Of a stretch of 64,000 nucleotides of DNA, positions 55,784-64,000 are shown in pieces. Origin of the DNA: Microbulbifer thermotolerans (GTDB lineage Bacteria; Pseudomonadota; Gammaproteobacteria; Pseudomonadales; Cellvibrionaceae); the NCBI RefSeq assembly GCF_900112305.1, contig NZ_FOKT01000002.1, positions 186,001-250,000 of the forward strand, read 5' to 3'. The notes beneath the pieces were generated by a model, which was given only the letters and a program-made list of their open reading frames with translations, did not search any database and was not told the origin of the DNA. The translations under genes were made by a program, and so were the position numbers. The stretch's first letter is position 1, and each line of letters starts with the position of its first letter.

Positions 55784-55812
55784 AGCCCCGGAAACCGGGG
55801 CTGTTTATTTTG
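55784..55812 (+). terminator. Intrinsic terminator after the porin gene
   Basis: An 8-bp GC-rich stem (AGCCCCGG/CCGGGGCT) with an AAA loop followed by GTTTATTTT, 26 bases after the porin stop. Confidence 0.85.
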
Positions 55813-55932
55813 GCAAAGGAAACCGAATGAGCGCGAGAATACTATGCCTGTATTCCGCCAAGAGAACTCTGAGCGATTAGCATGTGCACTATAGCTGGCG
55901 CACGGGTATTTCTGCGGCCGACCGGAAATTGC

Positions 55933-57381
55933 TCAAGTGACAAATAAAGCCATAAACGCATCCACCGGCGTCTGCTCCAGTTGTTTCCGATCACTGCACA
56001 ACGCATAAATTTCCTCGCAGCGGTGCCGAGGAAAGCGCGTCCCCAGGTTCGTTGTAAATTTCTTTTCCAGAAGTGGGATGCCCTCTTTGCGGCGCCGGCG
56101 GTGTCCTACCGGATACACCACTTCCACTTTCTCCGTCGCAGAGCCGTCATTGAAGAACACTTGCACCGCATTGGCAATGGAGCGACGGTGCGGGTCCAGA
56201 TAGTCCCGCGAATAGCCAGGGTCCTCCCGCACCTCCATCTTGTTGCGCAAAGTGTCAATCTGCGGGTGCGCTCGATGAAAACTATCCTCGTAGTGCTCCG
56301 ACCGCAGTTCACCAAAGAGTAGCGCTACCGCCGTCATATACTGTAAACAGTGATCCCGGTCGGCGGCATTGTCCAATGGCCCGTCCTTACAGATGATGCG
56401 GATGGCGGATTCCTGGGTGTTGACTACGATCCGAGTGATCTCGTCGATACGTTCTTTCACCACCGGATGCAGCTGTACCGCAGCCTCACAGGCAGTCTGG
56501 CCATGAAACTCCGCGGGAAAAGAGATCTTAAACAGTGTGTTTTCCATCACATAGCTGCCATAGGGGCGTTGAAAACGGAAACGCCCGCCAGAGAAACACA
56601 CATCGTAAAACCCCCATTGTTTCCGGGTCAGCACGGACGGAATTCCCATTTCCCCGCGCATAGCAATATCCGCCAAGTACACCCCGCGTGAGGTGGCATC
56701 ACCAGCCGCCCAGGATTTGCGTGAACCGGTATTGGGCGCATGGCGATAGGTACGTAGTGCGCCGCCATCTGCCCAAGCCTGGGAGAGCGCCGCCATAATC
56801 TGCTCGCGCGTACCACCCATTAGTCTGGCGGCCACTGCCGTGGAGGCAACACGCACCAGCAGCACATGATCGAGCCCGACCCGGTTGAAGCTGTTCTCCA
56901 GCGCCAGTACACCCTGTATCTCGTGTGCCCGGATCATTGCATCGAGCACTGCCCGCATCATCAGAGGGGGGCGGCCCAGAGCCGTATTCTTCTGCGACAG
57001 ATAATCGGCGACCGCCAAAATTGCGCCGAGATTGTCCGAGGGATGGCCCCACTCTGCAGCAAGCCAGGTGTCGTTGTAATCCAGCCAGCGCACCATGCAG
57101 CCGATATCCCAGGCAGCTTTGACGGGATCCAGTTGAAACTGGGTACCCGGAACCCTCGCTCCCCGGGGTACCCAGGTCCCCGGAACGATTGGCCCCAGGA
57201 GTTTGGTACATTCGGGGTAGCGCAGCGCCAAGAATCCGCACCCCAAGGTATCCATCAGGCAGTAACGCGCCGTATCCCAGGCTACTTCTGAGTCTATCCG
57301 GTACTTCAGGACATAATCGGCGATATCCTGGATCACGCCATCGTATTCCGGACGGCTATTTTGCCTGGAATTGACACGCAT
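55933..57381 (-). CDS. prpD: 2-methylcitrate dehydratase PrpD
   Basis: Iron-sulphur-independent dehydratase of the MmgE/PrpD family that converts 2-methylcitrate to 2-methylaconitate. 482 residues, like E. coli PrpD (483). Segments [46 protein letters not shown] and [22 protein letters not shown] are characteristic. Last gene of the prp cluster. It coexists with the alternative AcnD/PrpF route. Confidence 0.95.
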   Translation of the reverse strand: MRVNSRQNSRPEYDGVIQDIADYVLKYRIDSEVAWDTARYCLMDTLGCGFLALRYPECTKLLGPIVPGTWVPRGARVPGTQFQLDPVKAAWDIGCMVRWLDYNDTWLAAEWGHPSDNLGAILAVADYLSQKNTALGRPPLMMRAVLDAMIRAHEIQGVLALENSFNRVGLDHVLLVRVASTAVAARLMGGTREQIMAALSQAWADGGALRTYRHAPNTGSRKSWAAGDATSRGVYLADIAMRGEMGIPSVLTRKQWGFYDVCFSGGRFRFQRPYGSYVMENTLFKISFPAEFHGQTACEAAVQLHPVVKERIDEITRIVVNTQESAIRIICKDGPLDNAADRDHCLQYMTAVALLFGELRSEHYEDSFHRAHPQIDTLRNKMEVREDPGYSRDYLDPHRRSIANAVQVFFNDGSATEKVEVVYPVGHRRRRKEGIPLLEKKFTTNLGTRFPRHRCEEIYALCSDRKQLEQTPVDAFMALFVT

Positions 57382-57516
57382 TTTGGTTTCCTTCGAGCGT
57401 TCAACGCCGCTTGGTGCCGCGTCTTGAAAACCCGGGCATAAACGAATGAGAGATTTCTTGGCAGAGGATAGATAAAAACGGGAGCCTCGGATGGGCCCCC
57501 GGCGGGGATTGTGTTT

Positions 57517-58695
57517 TTAGAAGCAATCGCCGGGCACCCGCACCCAGCCTTCCATCAGTACCCGCGCGCTGCGGCTCATGACCACCTTCGTCGCCCGCCA
57601 GCTGCCGTCGATAATCTCGGCCTCAGCGCCGACGCTCAGGGTTCCAGAGGGGTGGCCGAAGGTGACTGAGTTGCGCCCCCCTCCCCCAGCAGCCTGATTC
57701 ACCAGCGTGCCGGGAATAGCGGCCGCAGTGCCAATGGCGACAGCGGCAGTGCCCATCATGGCGTGGTGCAGCTTGCCCATGGAGAGCGCACGCACCAACA
57801 GATCGATATCCTTCGACGCAACGGGCTTTCCGCTGGAGGCAACATAATCCCTGGGCGGCGCAACAAACGCTACCTTGGGGGTATGCTGACGTATGGCTGC
57901 GTCTTCCGGCCTTTCGATCAAGCCCATTTTGACCGCACCGTGGGCGCGAATGGTCTCGAACATAGCCAGCGCCTTGTCGTCGCCATTGATAGCTTCCTGC
58001 AACTCCGTACCCGTACACCCGATCTCGTCCGCGCTGAGGAAAATAGTGGGGATCCCGGCATTGATCATGGTCGCCTGTACAGTACCGACACCGGGAACCT
58101 CCAGTTGGTCCACCAAGTTACCGCTGGGAAACAAAGCCCCCTCACCGTCCGCAGGATCCATAAACTCTATGCGTATCTCCGCGGCGGGAAAAGTGACCCC
58201 ATCCAGTTCGAAATCGCCGGTTTCCTGTACCTCGCCGTTGGTGACGGGGACATGGGCAACGATGGTCTTGCCGATATTGGCCTGCCAGATGCGCACCGTG
58301 CAGATACCGTTATCCGGAATCCGGTTGCTGTCGATCAACCCGGAACTGATGGCAAATGCACCAACGGCCGCAGTTAAATTGCCGCAGTTGCCGGACCAAT
58401 CCACAAAGGGCTTATCGATGGAAACCTGGCCGAAGAGGTAATCCACGTCGTGATCTGGCTTTGTGCTTTCGGACAGGATGACTGTTTTACTGGTACTGGA
58501 GGTGGCGCCACCCATGCCATCAGTCTGCTTGCCGTAGGGGTCGGGGCTGCCGATGACCCGCAACAGGAACTTGTCCCGCGCCTCGCCGGGGACCTGGGCA
58601 GCCTGAGGTAGATCCCGCAGGCGGAAGAAAACCCCTTTACTGGTGCCTCCGCGCATATAGGTCGCGGGCACCTTGATTTGCGGAACGAAACTCAC
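57517..58695 (-). CDS. prpF: 2-methylaconitate cis-trans isomerase PrpF
   Basis: Isomerises the 2-methylaconitate isomer made by AcnD to the form used by aconitase. 392 residues in a diaminopimelate-epimerase-like fold. MRGGTSKGVFF, DGMGGATSSTSKTVI, GNCGNLTAAVGAFAI and MGKLHHAMMGTAAVAIG match the family. The GTG start overlaps the acnD TGA (GTGA). Confidence 0.96.
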   Translation of the reverse strand: MSFVPQIKVPATYMRGGTSKGVFFRLRDLPQAAQVPGEARDKFLLRVIGSPDPYGKQTDGMGGATSSTSKTVILSESTKPDHDVDYLFGQVSIDKPFVDWSGNCGNLTAAVGAFAISSGLIDSNRIPDNGICTVRIWQANIGKTIVAHVPVTNGEVQETGDFELDGVTFPAAEIRIEFMDPADGEGALFPSGNLVDQLEVPGVGTVQATMINAGIPTIFLSADEIGCTGTELQEAINGDDKALAMFETIRAHGAVKMGLIERPEDAAIRQHTPKVAFVAPPRDYVASSGKPVASKDIDLLVRALSMGKLHHAMMGTAAVAIGTAAAIPGTLVNQAAGGGGRNSVTFGHPSGTLSVGAEAEIIDGSWRATKVVMSRSARVLMEGWVRVPGDCF

Positions 58696-61298
58696 GATTG
58701 CGCCCCCTTGGCCTCAGCTTCGAGAAAATCCCTGGCAAAACGCTGCAATACACCGCCGGCTTCGTAAATGGAAACCTCTTCCGCTGTATCCAGACGGCAA
58801 GTCACCGGCACGTCGACACTTTCCCCATTGGAGCGGTGAATGATCAGTGTCAAAGTGGCGCGTGGTTTGCGTTCACCGATCACATCAAAGGTCTCGGTGC
58901 CATCAATTCCCAGTGTCTTGCGGGTAGTGCCCGGCTGGAATTCCAACGGCAGCACGCCCATGCCGATCAGATTGGTGCGATGAATGCGCTCAAACCCCTC
59001 GGCGACGATGACCTCGACGCCGGCCAGACGCACGCCTTTCGCAGCCCAGTCGCGCGAAGAACCCTGGCCGTAGTCGGCACCGGCGACAATGATCAGCGGC
59101 TGCTTGCGCTCCATATAGGTCTCAATCGCTTCCCACATACGGGTTACCCGACCGTCCGGCTCTATCCGCGCCAGAGAGCCCTGAATGACCTCGCCCTTTT
59201 CATCCCGCACCATTTCGTTCAGCAGTTTTGGATTGGCGAAGGTGGCACGCTGGGCAGTCAGGTGGTCTCCGCGGTGCGTCGCGTAGGAGTTAAAGTCCTC
59301 TTCCGGCAGACCCATTTTGGCCAGATACTCACCGGCGGCACTGTCCGGCAGAATGGCGTTGGACGGCGACAAATGATCGGTGGTGATATTGTCCCCAAGG
59401 ACCGCCAGCGGGCGCATGCCACGCATGGTGCGTTCGCCGGCCAAGGCTCCTTCCCAGTAGGGCGGACGGCGGATATAGGTGCTCTTCGGGCGCCAGTCGT
59501 AGAGTGGGCTGGCGGCCGTCGCCGACGCTTCCTTCACTTCAAACATGGGAATATAGACTTGGCGGAACTGTTCCGGCTTGACGCTCTGGCGGACGATTTC
59601 GTCTATCTCCTCGTCGCTCGGCCAAATATCCTTGAGCGTAACCGGCTTGCCATCTGGGTCGTAGCCCAGGGTGTCTTTTTCAATATCGAAGCGGATGGTG
59701 CCGGCAATGGCATAAGCCACCACCAATGGCGGCGAGGCCAGAAAGGCCTGTTTGGCATAGGGGTGGATCCGACCATCGAAGTTGCGGTTGCCGGACAACA
59801 CCGCGGTTGCATAGAGATCGCGCTCGATCACTTCCCGCTGGATCTCTGGTGCCAGCGCACCGCTCATCCCATTGCAGGTAGTGCAGGCAAAGGCCACCAC
59901 ACCAAAGCCCAGCTGTTCCAGTTCCGTCAGCAAACCGGCCTCTTCGAGGTACATTTTCACCGTTTTGGAACCCGGTGCCAGAGAGGTTTTTACCCACGGC
60001 TTGCGGATCAGCCCCAAGCGGTTGGCATTACGGGCGAGCAAGCCGGCGGCAATCATATTGCGCGGATTGCTGGTATTGGTGCAGCTAGTGATCGCGGCGA
60101 TGATCACGGCACCATCTGGCATCAGGCCCTCTTCCTCCTTCCACGCTTTAGCAATACCGCGGCTCGCCAGTTGCGATGCCGGCAAGAGGGCGTGGGGGTT
60201 GGATGGGCCGGCCAGGTTGCGGCTCACCGACGACAGGTCAAAGCGCAGCACCCGCTCGTATTCCGCTTCTTTTAATGTACCGGCCCATAGGCCGGCCTGC
60301 TTGGCGAAAACTTCCACTAACTGCACTTGTTCGTCGTCGCGGCCTGTCAGTTTCAGGTAGTCGATGGTCTGTTCATCGATATAGAACATGGCCGCAGTGG
60401 CGCCGTACTCGGGAGTCATATTGGAGATGGTGGCGCGGTCCCCCAAGGTCAAATTGGCAGCACCCTCACCGAAAAACTCCAGATAAGCACCGACCACTCG
60501 CTCCCGGCGCAGAAATTCCGTCAATGCCAGCACCAGGTCGGTACCAGTGATACCGGGCTGCAGTTTACCGGTCAACTCGACGCCGACAATATCCGGCAAC
60601 CGCATCCAGGACGCCCGACCGAGCATAACACTCTCCGCTTCGAGGCCGCCGACACCGACGGAAATCACGCCCAGTGCATCCACCATCGGCGTATGGCTGT
60701 CAGTGCCGACACAGGAATCCGGAAAAGCCACCCCATCGCGAACCTGCACAACAGGAGACATTTTTTCCAGATTGATCTGGTGCATGATGCCATTTCCGGG
60801 CGGGATGACATCGACATTCTCAAACGCGGTCTTGGTCCAGTTGATAAAGTGAAAACGGTCTTCATTGCGCCGCTCTTCAATCGCGCGGTTTTTTTTGAAA
60901 GCGTCTTTCTCAAAACCCGCATGCTCCACCGCCAGCGAGTGATCGACAATCAGCTGGGTGGGCACCACTGGATTCACTTTGGAAGGGTCCCCCCCTTTCT
61001 CGGCAATGGCATCGCGCAGGCCGGCGAGATCCACCAGAGCCGTTTGCCCAAGTATATCGTGGCAGACGACGCGGGCCGGGAACCAGGGAAAGTCCCGCTC
61101 GCGCTTGCGCTCGATAATCTGTTTGAGTGAGTCGACCAATATCTCCGGCTCACAGCGACGCACCAAGTTTTCCGCCAGAATACGCGCGGTATAAGGCAGT
61201 TTGCTGTAGGCACCGGGCTCGATAGCGTCAACAGCGGCGCGGGTATCGAAGTAATCCAGATCCGTGCCGGGTAGCTTTTTACGGTAATCAGTATTCAT
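58692..61298 (-). CDS. acnD: Fe/S-dependent 2-methylcitrate dehydratase AcnD
   Basis: Aconitase-like enzyme that dehydrates 2-methylcitrate. 868 residues. The 4Fe-4S cluster ligands are the Cys in AITSCTNTSNP and the pair in ACTTCNG. Other aconitase segments are FPDSCVGTDSHTPMVDALG, ILGDNITTDHLSPSNAI and GADYGQGSSRDWAAKG. It lies next to prpF, which is the defining partner and separates it from housekeeping AcnA. A 190-base gap follows prpC. Confidence 0.96.
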   Translation of the reverse strand: MNTDYRKKLPGTDLDYFDTRAAVDAIEPGAYSKLPYTARILAENLVRRCEPEILVDSLKQIIERKRERDFPWFPARVVCHDILGQTALVDLAGLRDAIAEKGGDPSKVNPVVPTQLIVDHSLAVEHAGFEKDAFKKNRAIEERRNEDRFHFINWTKTAFENVDVIPPGNGIMHQINLEKMSPVVQVRDGVAFPDSCVGTDSHTPMVDALGVISVGVGGLEAESVMLGRASWMRLPDIVGVELTGKLQPGITGTDLVLALTEFLRRERVVGAYLEFFGEGAANLTLGDRATISNMTPEYGATAAMFYIDEQTIDYLKLTGRDDEQVQLVEVFAKQAGLWAGTLKEAEYERVLRFDLSSVSRNLAGPSNPHALLPASQLASRGIAKAWKEEEGLMPDGAVIIAAITSCTNTSNPRNMIAAGLLARNANRLGLIRKPWVKTSLAPGSKTVKMYLEEAGLLTELEQLGFGVVAFACTTCNGMSGALAPEIQREVIERDLYATAVLSGNRNFDGRIHPYAKQAFLASPPLVVAYAIAGTIRFDIEKDTLGYDPDGKPVTLKDIWPSDEEIDEIVRQSVKPEQFRQVYIPMFEVKEASATAASPLYDWRPKSTYIRRPPYWEGALAGERTMRGMRPLAVLGDNITTDHLSPSNAILPDSAAGEYLAKMGLPEEDFNSYATHRGDHLTAQRATFANPKLLNEMVRDEKGEVIQGSLARIEPDGRVTRMWEAIETYMERKQPLIIVAGADYGQGSSRDWAAKGVRLAGVEVIVAEGFERIHRTNLIGMGVLPLEFQPGTTRKTLGIDGTETFDVIGERKPRATLTLIIHRSNGESVDVPVTCRLDTAEEVSIYEAGGVLQRFARDFLEAEAKGAQS

Positions 61299-61488
61299 AT
61301 CAACTCACTGCATTAGCGATTTGCACTGCCGAAAATCTACAGCCATCCCTGATCCTGGAATGAGCAGCTCCAGAGCCTCGGCTACATAGAGGTAACCGGC
61401 AAAAGTACAGGCAGTACTCGTGACTTTTCAAACCCCAGTCCATGCCTGAGCGCACCGGCCCCAGCGGCGCGCCAGCCTGCGGCAATCC

Positions 61489-62616
61489 TTAACCGCGTTG
61501 GGAAATCGGTACGACCTTGCGCAATTCCGGTCCGATATATTCCGCGCTCGGGCGGATAATGCGGTTATCGGCGCGCTGCTCAAAGACGTGCGCAGCCCAG
61601 CCGGTTACCCGGGACATGACAAATATAGGTGTAAACAGTTTGGTCGGAATGCCCATAAAGTGATACGCGGAAGCATGGAAGAAGTCGGCGTTGCAGAACA
61701 ATTTTTTCTCTCGCCACATGACTTCCTCGCAACGTACAGAAACCGGATAGAGCACTTGGTCCCCAACGTCCGCGGCCAATTTTTCGGACCACTGTTTAAT
61801 AATGGCATTGCGCGGATCAGACTCGGTATAAACCGCGTGGCCAAAGCCCATGATTTTTTCCTTGCGCTCCAGCATTTTCAGCAGTTCCGCTTCGGCTTCG
61901 TCGGGGCTGGAGAACTTCTCGATCAATTCCATCGCCGCCTCGTTGGCGCCGCCGTGCAGCGGACCGCGGAGCGAGCCAATGGCACCGGTGATGCAGCTGA
62001 ACAGATCGGAAAGTGTGGATGCACAGACGCGCGCGGTGAAAGTGGAGGCGTTAAACTCGTGCTCCGCGTAGAGAATCAGGGAAACATTCATTACCTGCTC
62101 GTGCAGCGCATTGGGCTTCTCGCCCCGCAACATATGCAGAAAATGACCGCCGATGGAATCGTCATCCGTCTCGGTTTCAATACGCACCCCATCGTGGGTA
62201 AAGCGGTACCAGTAGCAAATAATCGACGGGAAGGCAGCCAGCAGGCGATTGGCTTTTTCCTGCTGCTGATCAAAAGACGCTTCGCCTTCCAGGTTACCCA
62301 ACATGGAGCAGCCGGTGCGCATCACGTCCATCGGGTGAGCATCTGCGGGAATGCGTTCGAGCACTTCTTTCAGCGCCTGCGGCAGCCCGCGCATGCCTTT
62401 GAGCACGCCTTTATAGTCTGCCAACTGCGCCTTGGTAGGCAGCTCACCGTAAAAAATCAGGTAGGCCACCTCTTCGAATTCGCAATTTTCCGCCAGATCC
62501 TTAACGTCGTAGCCTCGGTAAGTCAATCCGGAGCCGGAAACCCCCACGGTGGACAGCGCGGTTTTACCGGCGACCTGGCCACGCAGGCCTGCGCCTCCAA
62601 TTTTTTTCTCTGCCAT
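61489..62616 (-). CDS. prpC: 2-methylcitrate synthase PrpC
   Basis: Condenses propionyl-CoA with oxaloacetate. 375 residues of the citrate synthase superfamily. Catalytic segments are SLRGPLHGGANEAAMEL (His), GFGHAVYTESDPR (His) and FFHASAYHFMGIP followed by FTPIFVMSRVTGWAAHV (Asp replaced by the usual MMC arrangement). The start is taken at the second ATG (MAEKKIGGAGLRGQ) because GGGG lies eight bases upstream; the first ATG is two codons earlier. Confidence 0.95.
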   Translation of the reverse strand: MAEKKIGGAGLRGQVAGKTALSTVGVSGSGLTYRGYDVKDLAENCEFEEVAYLIFYGELPTKAQLADYKGVLKGMRGLPQALKEVLERIPADAHPMDVMRTGCSMLGNLEGEASFDQQQEKANRLLAAFPSIICYWYRFTHDGVRIETETDDDSIGGHFLHMLRGEKPNALHEQVMNVSLILYAEHEFNASTFTARVCASTLSDLFSCITGAIGSLRGPLHGGANEAAMELIEKFSSPDEAEAELLKMLERKEKIMGFGHAVYTESDPRNAIIKQWSEKLAADVGDQVLYPVSVRCEEVMWREKKLFCNADFFHASAYHFMGIPTKLFTPIFVMSRVTGWAAHVFEQRADNRIIRPSAEYIGPELRKVVPISQRG

Positions 62617-62719
62617 CTTCATTTCCCCTTGTCGATTTTATGTAAGGTTCTGTTAGGCATTGCCCAATTGGCTGATGCGGGAACAAGCAGTCTCTGTATA
62701 CCTGCACTCATCGCAGTAT

Positions 62720-63598
62720 TTACTTCTTAAACAGCTCGTCCAGCTTCTGCTCGAAGTCGTGGTAATTGAGATAGCTATACAATTCTTCGCGAGTCTGCAT
62801 AGTCTCAACCACGGCCTGTTGGTCGCCGTTTTGCAAAATACTGGTATAGACATTTTCCGCGGCCCGGCTCATAGCGCGAAATGCGGACAGTGGATACAGA
62901 ACAATGTCCGCCCCTGATTCCCCCAGTTCTTTGGCGTTGTACAACTTTGTTTTACCGAACTCGGTGATATTCGCGAGGATGGGCACATTTAGGGCATCCT
63001 TAAAAGCACGGTAGTGCGACAGCTCGGTAACCGCTTCGGCAAAGATGCCATCGGCACCCGCTTCAATGCAGGCTTGTGCACGGTCGATTGCAGCCTCAAG
63101 CCCCTCCTGTGCGAAAGCATCGGTGCGGGCCATGATAAAAAAGTCATCATCCGAACGTGCATCCACTGCCGCCTTGATACGGTCGACCATTTCTTCCTTG
63201 GAAACAATTTCTTTATTGGGGCGGTGACCGCAGCGTTTCTGAGCCACCTGGTCTTCGATATGCACAGCTGCGGCCCCGGCGCGGATCATCTCCTTGATGG
63301 TGCGGGCGATATTGAAAGCGCCGCCCCAGCCAGTATCTATATCCACCAGCAGTGGCAGGCTACTGGCCGCAGTGATACGCCGCACATCCTCGAGCACATT
63401 GTCGAGACTGGTCATTCCCAGGTCCGGCAAGCCGTATGACGCATTGGCAACACCGCCGCCGGACAGGTAAATCGCCTTGTGGCCAATGCGCTCCGCCATG
63501 ATGGCCGCGTAGGCATTGATGGTGCCCACTACCTGCAGCGGCTTGTTTTCTTCCAGTGCGCGGCGAAAACGAGCGCCGGGGCTAAGTTTCTGCTTCAT
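62720..63598 (-). CDS. prpB: 2-methylisocitrate lyase PrpB
   Basis: Cleaves 2-methylisocitrate to pyruvate and succinate. 292 residues of the PEP mutase/isocitrate lyase superfamily. The catalytic loop is [14 protein letters not shown] (family motif K[KR]CGH). The metal site is [19 protein letters not shown], with VHIEDQ and [11 protein letters not shown]. First structural gene of the prp cluster, nine bases downstream of the GntR gene. Confidence 0.97.
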   Translation of the reverse strand: MKQKLSPGARFRRALEENKPLQVVGTINAYAAIMAERIGHKAIYLSGGGVANASYGLPDLGMTSLDNVLEDVRRITAASSLPLLVDIDTGWGGAFNIARTIKEMIRAGAAAVHIEDQVAQKRCGHRPNKEIVSKEEMVDRIKAAVDARSDDDFFIMARTDAFAQEGLEAAIDRAQACIEAGADGIFAEAVTELSHYRAFKDALNVPILANITEFGKTKLYNAKELGESGADIVLYPLSAFRAMSRAAENVYTSILQNGDQQAVVETMQTREELYSYLNYHDFEQKLDELFKK

Positions 63599-63607
63599 GG
63601 GTCTACC

Positions 63608-64000
63608 TCAGTTATCTTGTGTCAGTTTCTGTTCGATATTGTGCCGGGAAGCGCGGATGTGCCGGCGCATCAGAAGCTCGGCCAGCTCACCATCTCCCGC
63701 CTCGATGGCTTCGATAATATGGCTGTGTTCACGGAAAGCCCGCTTGGCCCGGGGGCTGGGCATTCCCAATTGATAGCGGTACATGCGTACACGGTGGTAG
63801 AGCCGGTTGCACAAAGTATCGATCAGCAGTTGATTCTTGGAGGCCTGCACAATGCGAAAGTGGAAATCGAAATCGCCCTCCGGCTGGAAGTAAGCCTTGC
63901 CTGCCTGCAACTCTTCCTGCTGCTCGTGGCGGTCCAGCATTTGCTGCAATTCCGCCAAGTCCTCGTCACTGCGATGCGCCGCCGCCAGGCGGCAGGCCAT
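63608..64000 (-). CDS. GntR-family regulator with FCD domain (5' truncated)
   Basis: Only the C-terminal ligand domain lies in the window (about 130 residues); the frame is open to the last base and the helix-turn-helix is beyond it. FCD features include DFDFHFRIVQASKNQLLIDTL (metal-binding Asp and His) and EHSHIIEAIEAGDGELAELLMRRHI. Its place directly before prpB indicates control of propionate catabolism, as in Pseudomonas-like clusters. The apparent ATG at 64000 may be internal. Confidence 0.85.
   Translation of the reverse strand: MACRLAAAHRSDEDLAELQQMLDRHEQQEELQAGKAYFQPEGDFDFHFRIVQASKNQLLIDTLCNRLYHRVRMYRYQLGMPSPRAKRAFREHSHIIEAIEAGDGELAELLMRRHIRASRHNIEQKLTQDN

Noticed and set aside
58698-60275. 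525-residue open frame on the plus strand
   Set aside because: It is antisense to acnD, whose aconitase motifs are complete. The translation has no family character and reflects the codon bias of the opposite strand.
61498-62730. 410-residue open frame on the plus strand
   Set aside because: Antisense shadow of prpC, which is certain.

Overview
The window looks like a chromosomal segment of a marine-type gammaproteobacterium of the Cellvibrionales kind (Microbulbifer or a close relative). This is inferred from gene content and order: gacA-uvrC-pgsA beside tRNA-Cys/tRNA-Leu, comEC-exbB-exbD-msbA-lpxK-kdsB-murB, a complete xcp/gsp type II secretion operon, several large TonB-dependent receptors, and a prpB-prpC-acnD-prpF-prpD propionate cluster. 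Base composition and codon use look uniform. There are no rRNA genes, CRISPR arrays or complete insertion sequences.

Layout. 1-2.8 kb: the 3' part of the periplasmic protease gene prc, then exonuclease III (xthA). 2.9-5.7 kb: a molybdate ABC transporter operon (modABC, minus strand) with a ModE-like box and a 24-bp tandem repeat upstream. 5.8-8.5 kb: an arsenic operon arsR-arsC-acr3-arsH. 8.7-12.9 kb: a secreted S1/P1-type nuclease divergent from an Oar-like TonB-dependent receptor. 13-15.9 kb: a hybrid histidine kinase that has lost its phospho-accepting histidine, a DUF2788 membrane protein and a small conserved protein. 16.1-26.8 kb: gspCDEFGHIJKLM. 27-30.8 kb: etfBA divergent from ETF:ubiquinone oxidoreductase, with a PsrA-like palindrome between them. 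31-35.5 kb: a TonB-dependent receptor with a cysteine-rich surface-type lipoprotein. 35.5-38.8 kb: a gene-poor stretch rich in palindromes, a 213-bp MITE-like element, a DUF1285-TetR pair and tesB. 38.9-41.6 kb: tRNA-Pro, an exported metallopeptidase, and tRNA-Cys/tRNA-Leu preceded by a promoter and a structured leader. 41.7-45.2 kb: pgsA, uvrC, gacA. 45.4-54.5 kb: an AlkB-like dioxygenase and the cell-envelope cluster murB to comEC. 54.8-55.8 kb: a porin. 55.9-64 kb: the methylcitrate cycle with a GntR regulator cut by the window end.

How the genes work together. Most modules are ordinary physiology: molybdate uptake; arsenate reduction and arsenite export; protein secretion; electron transfer from acyl-CoA dehydrogenation (EtfAB to Etf-QO to the quinone pool); propionyl-CoA breakdown; and lipid A/KDO/peptidoglycan precursor synthesis with lipid A flipping. 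GacA is the response regulator that normally pairs with a BarA/GacS kinase; no canonical partner kinase is in the window.

I saw no single multi-gene system that I would call clearly new. The observations most worth following are the histidine-less hybrid kinase, the receptor/lipoprotein pair, the structured transcript upstream of tRNA-Cys with a nearby orphan minus-strand terminator, the MITE inserted exactly at a stop codon, the unusually long prepilin leaders of GspH and GspI, and an 11-codon ORF coupled to gspM.
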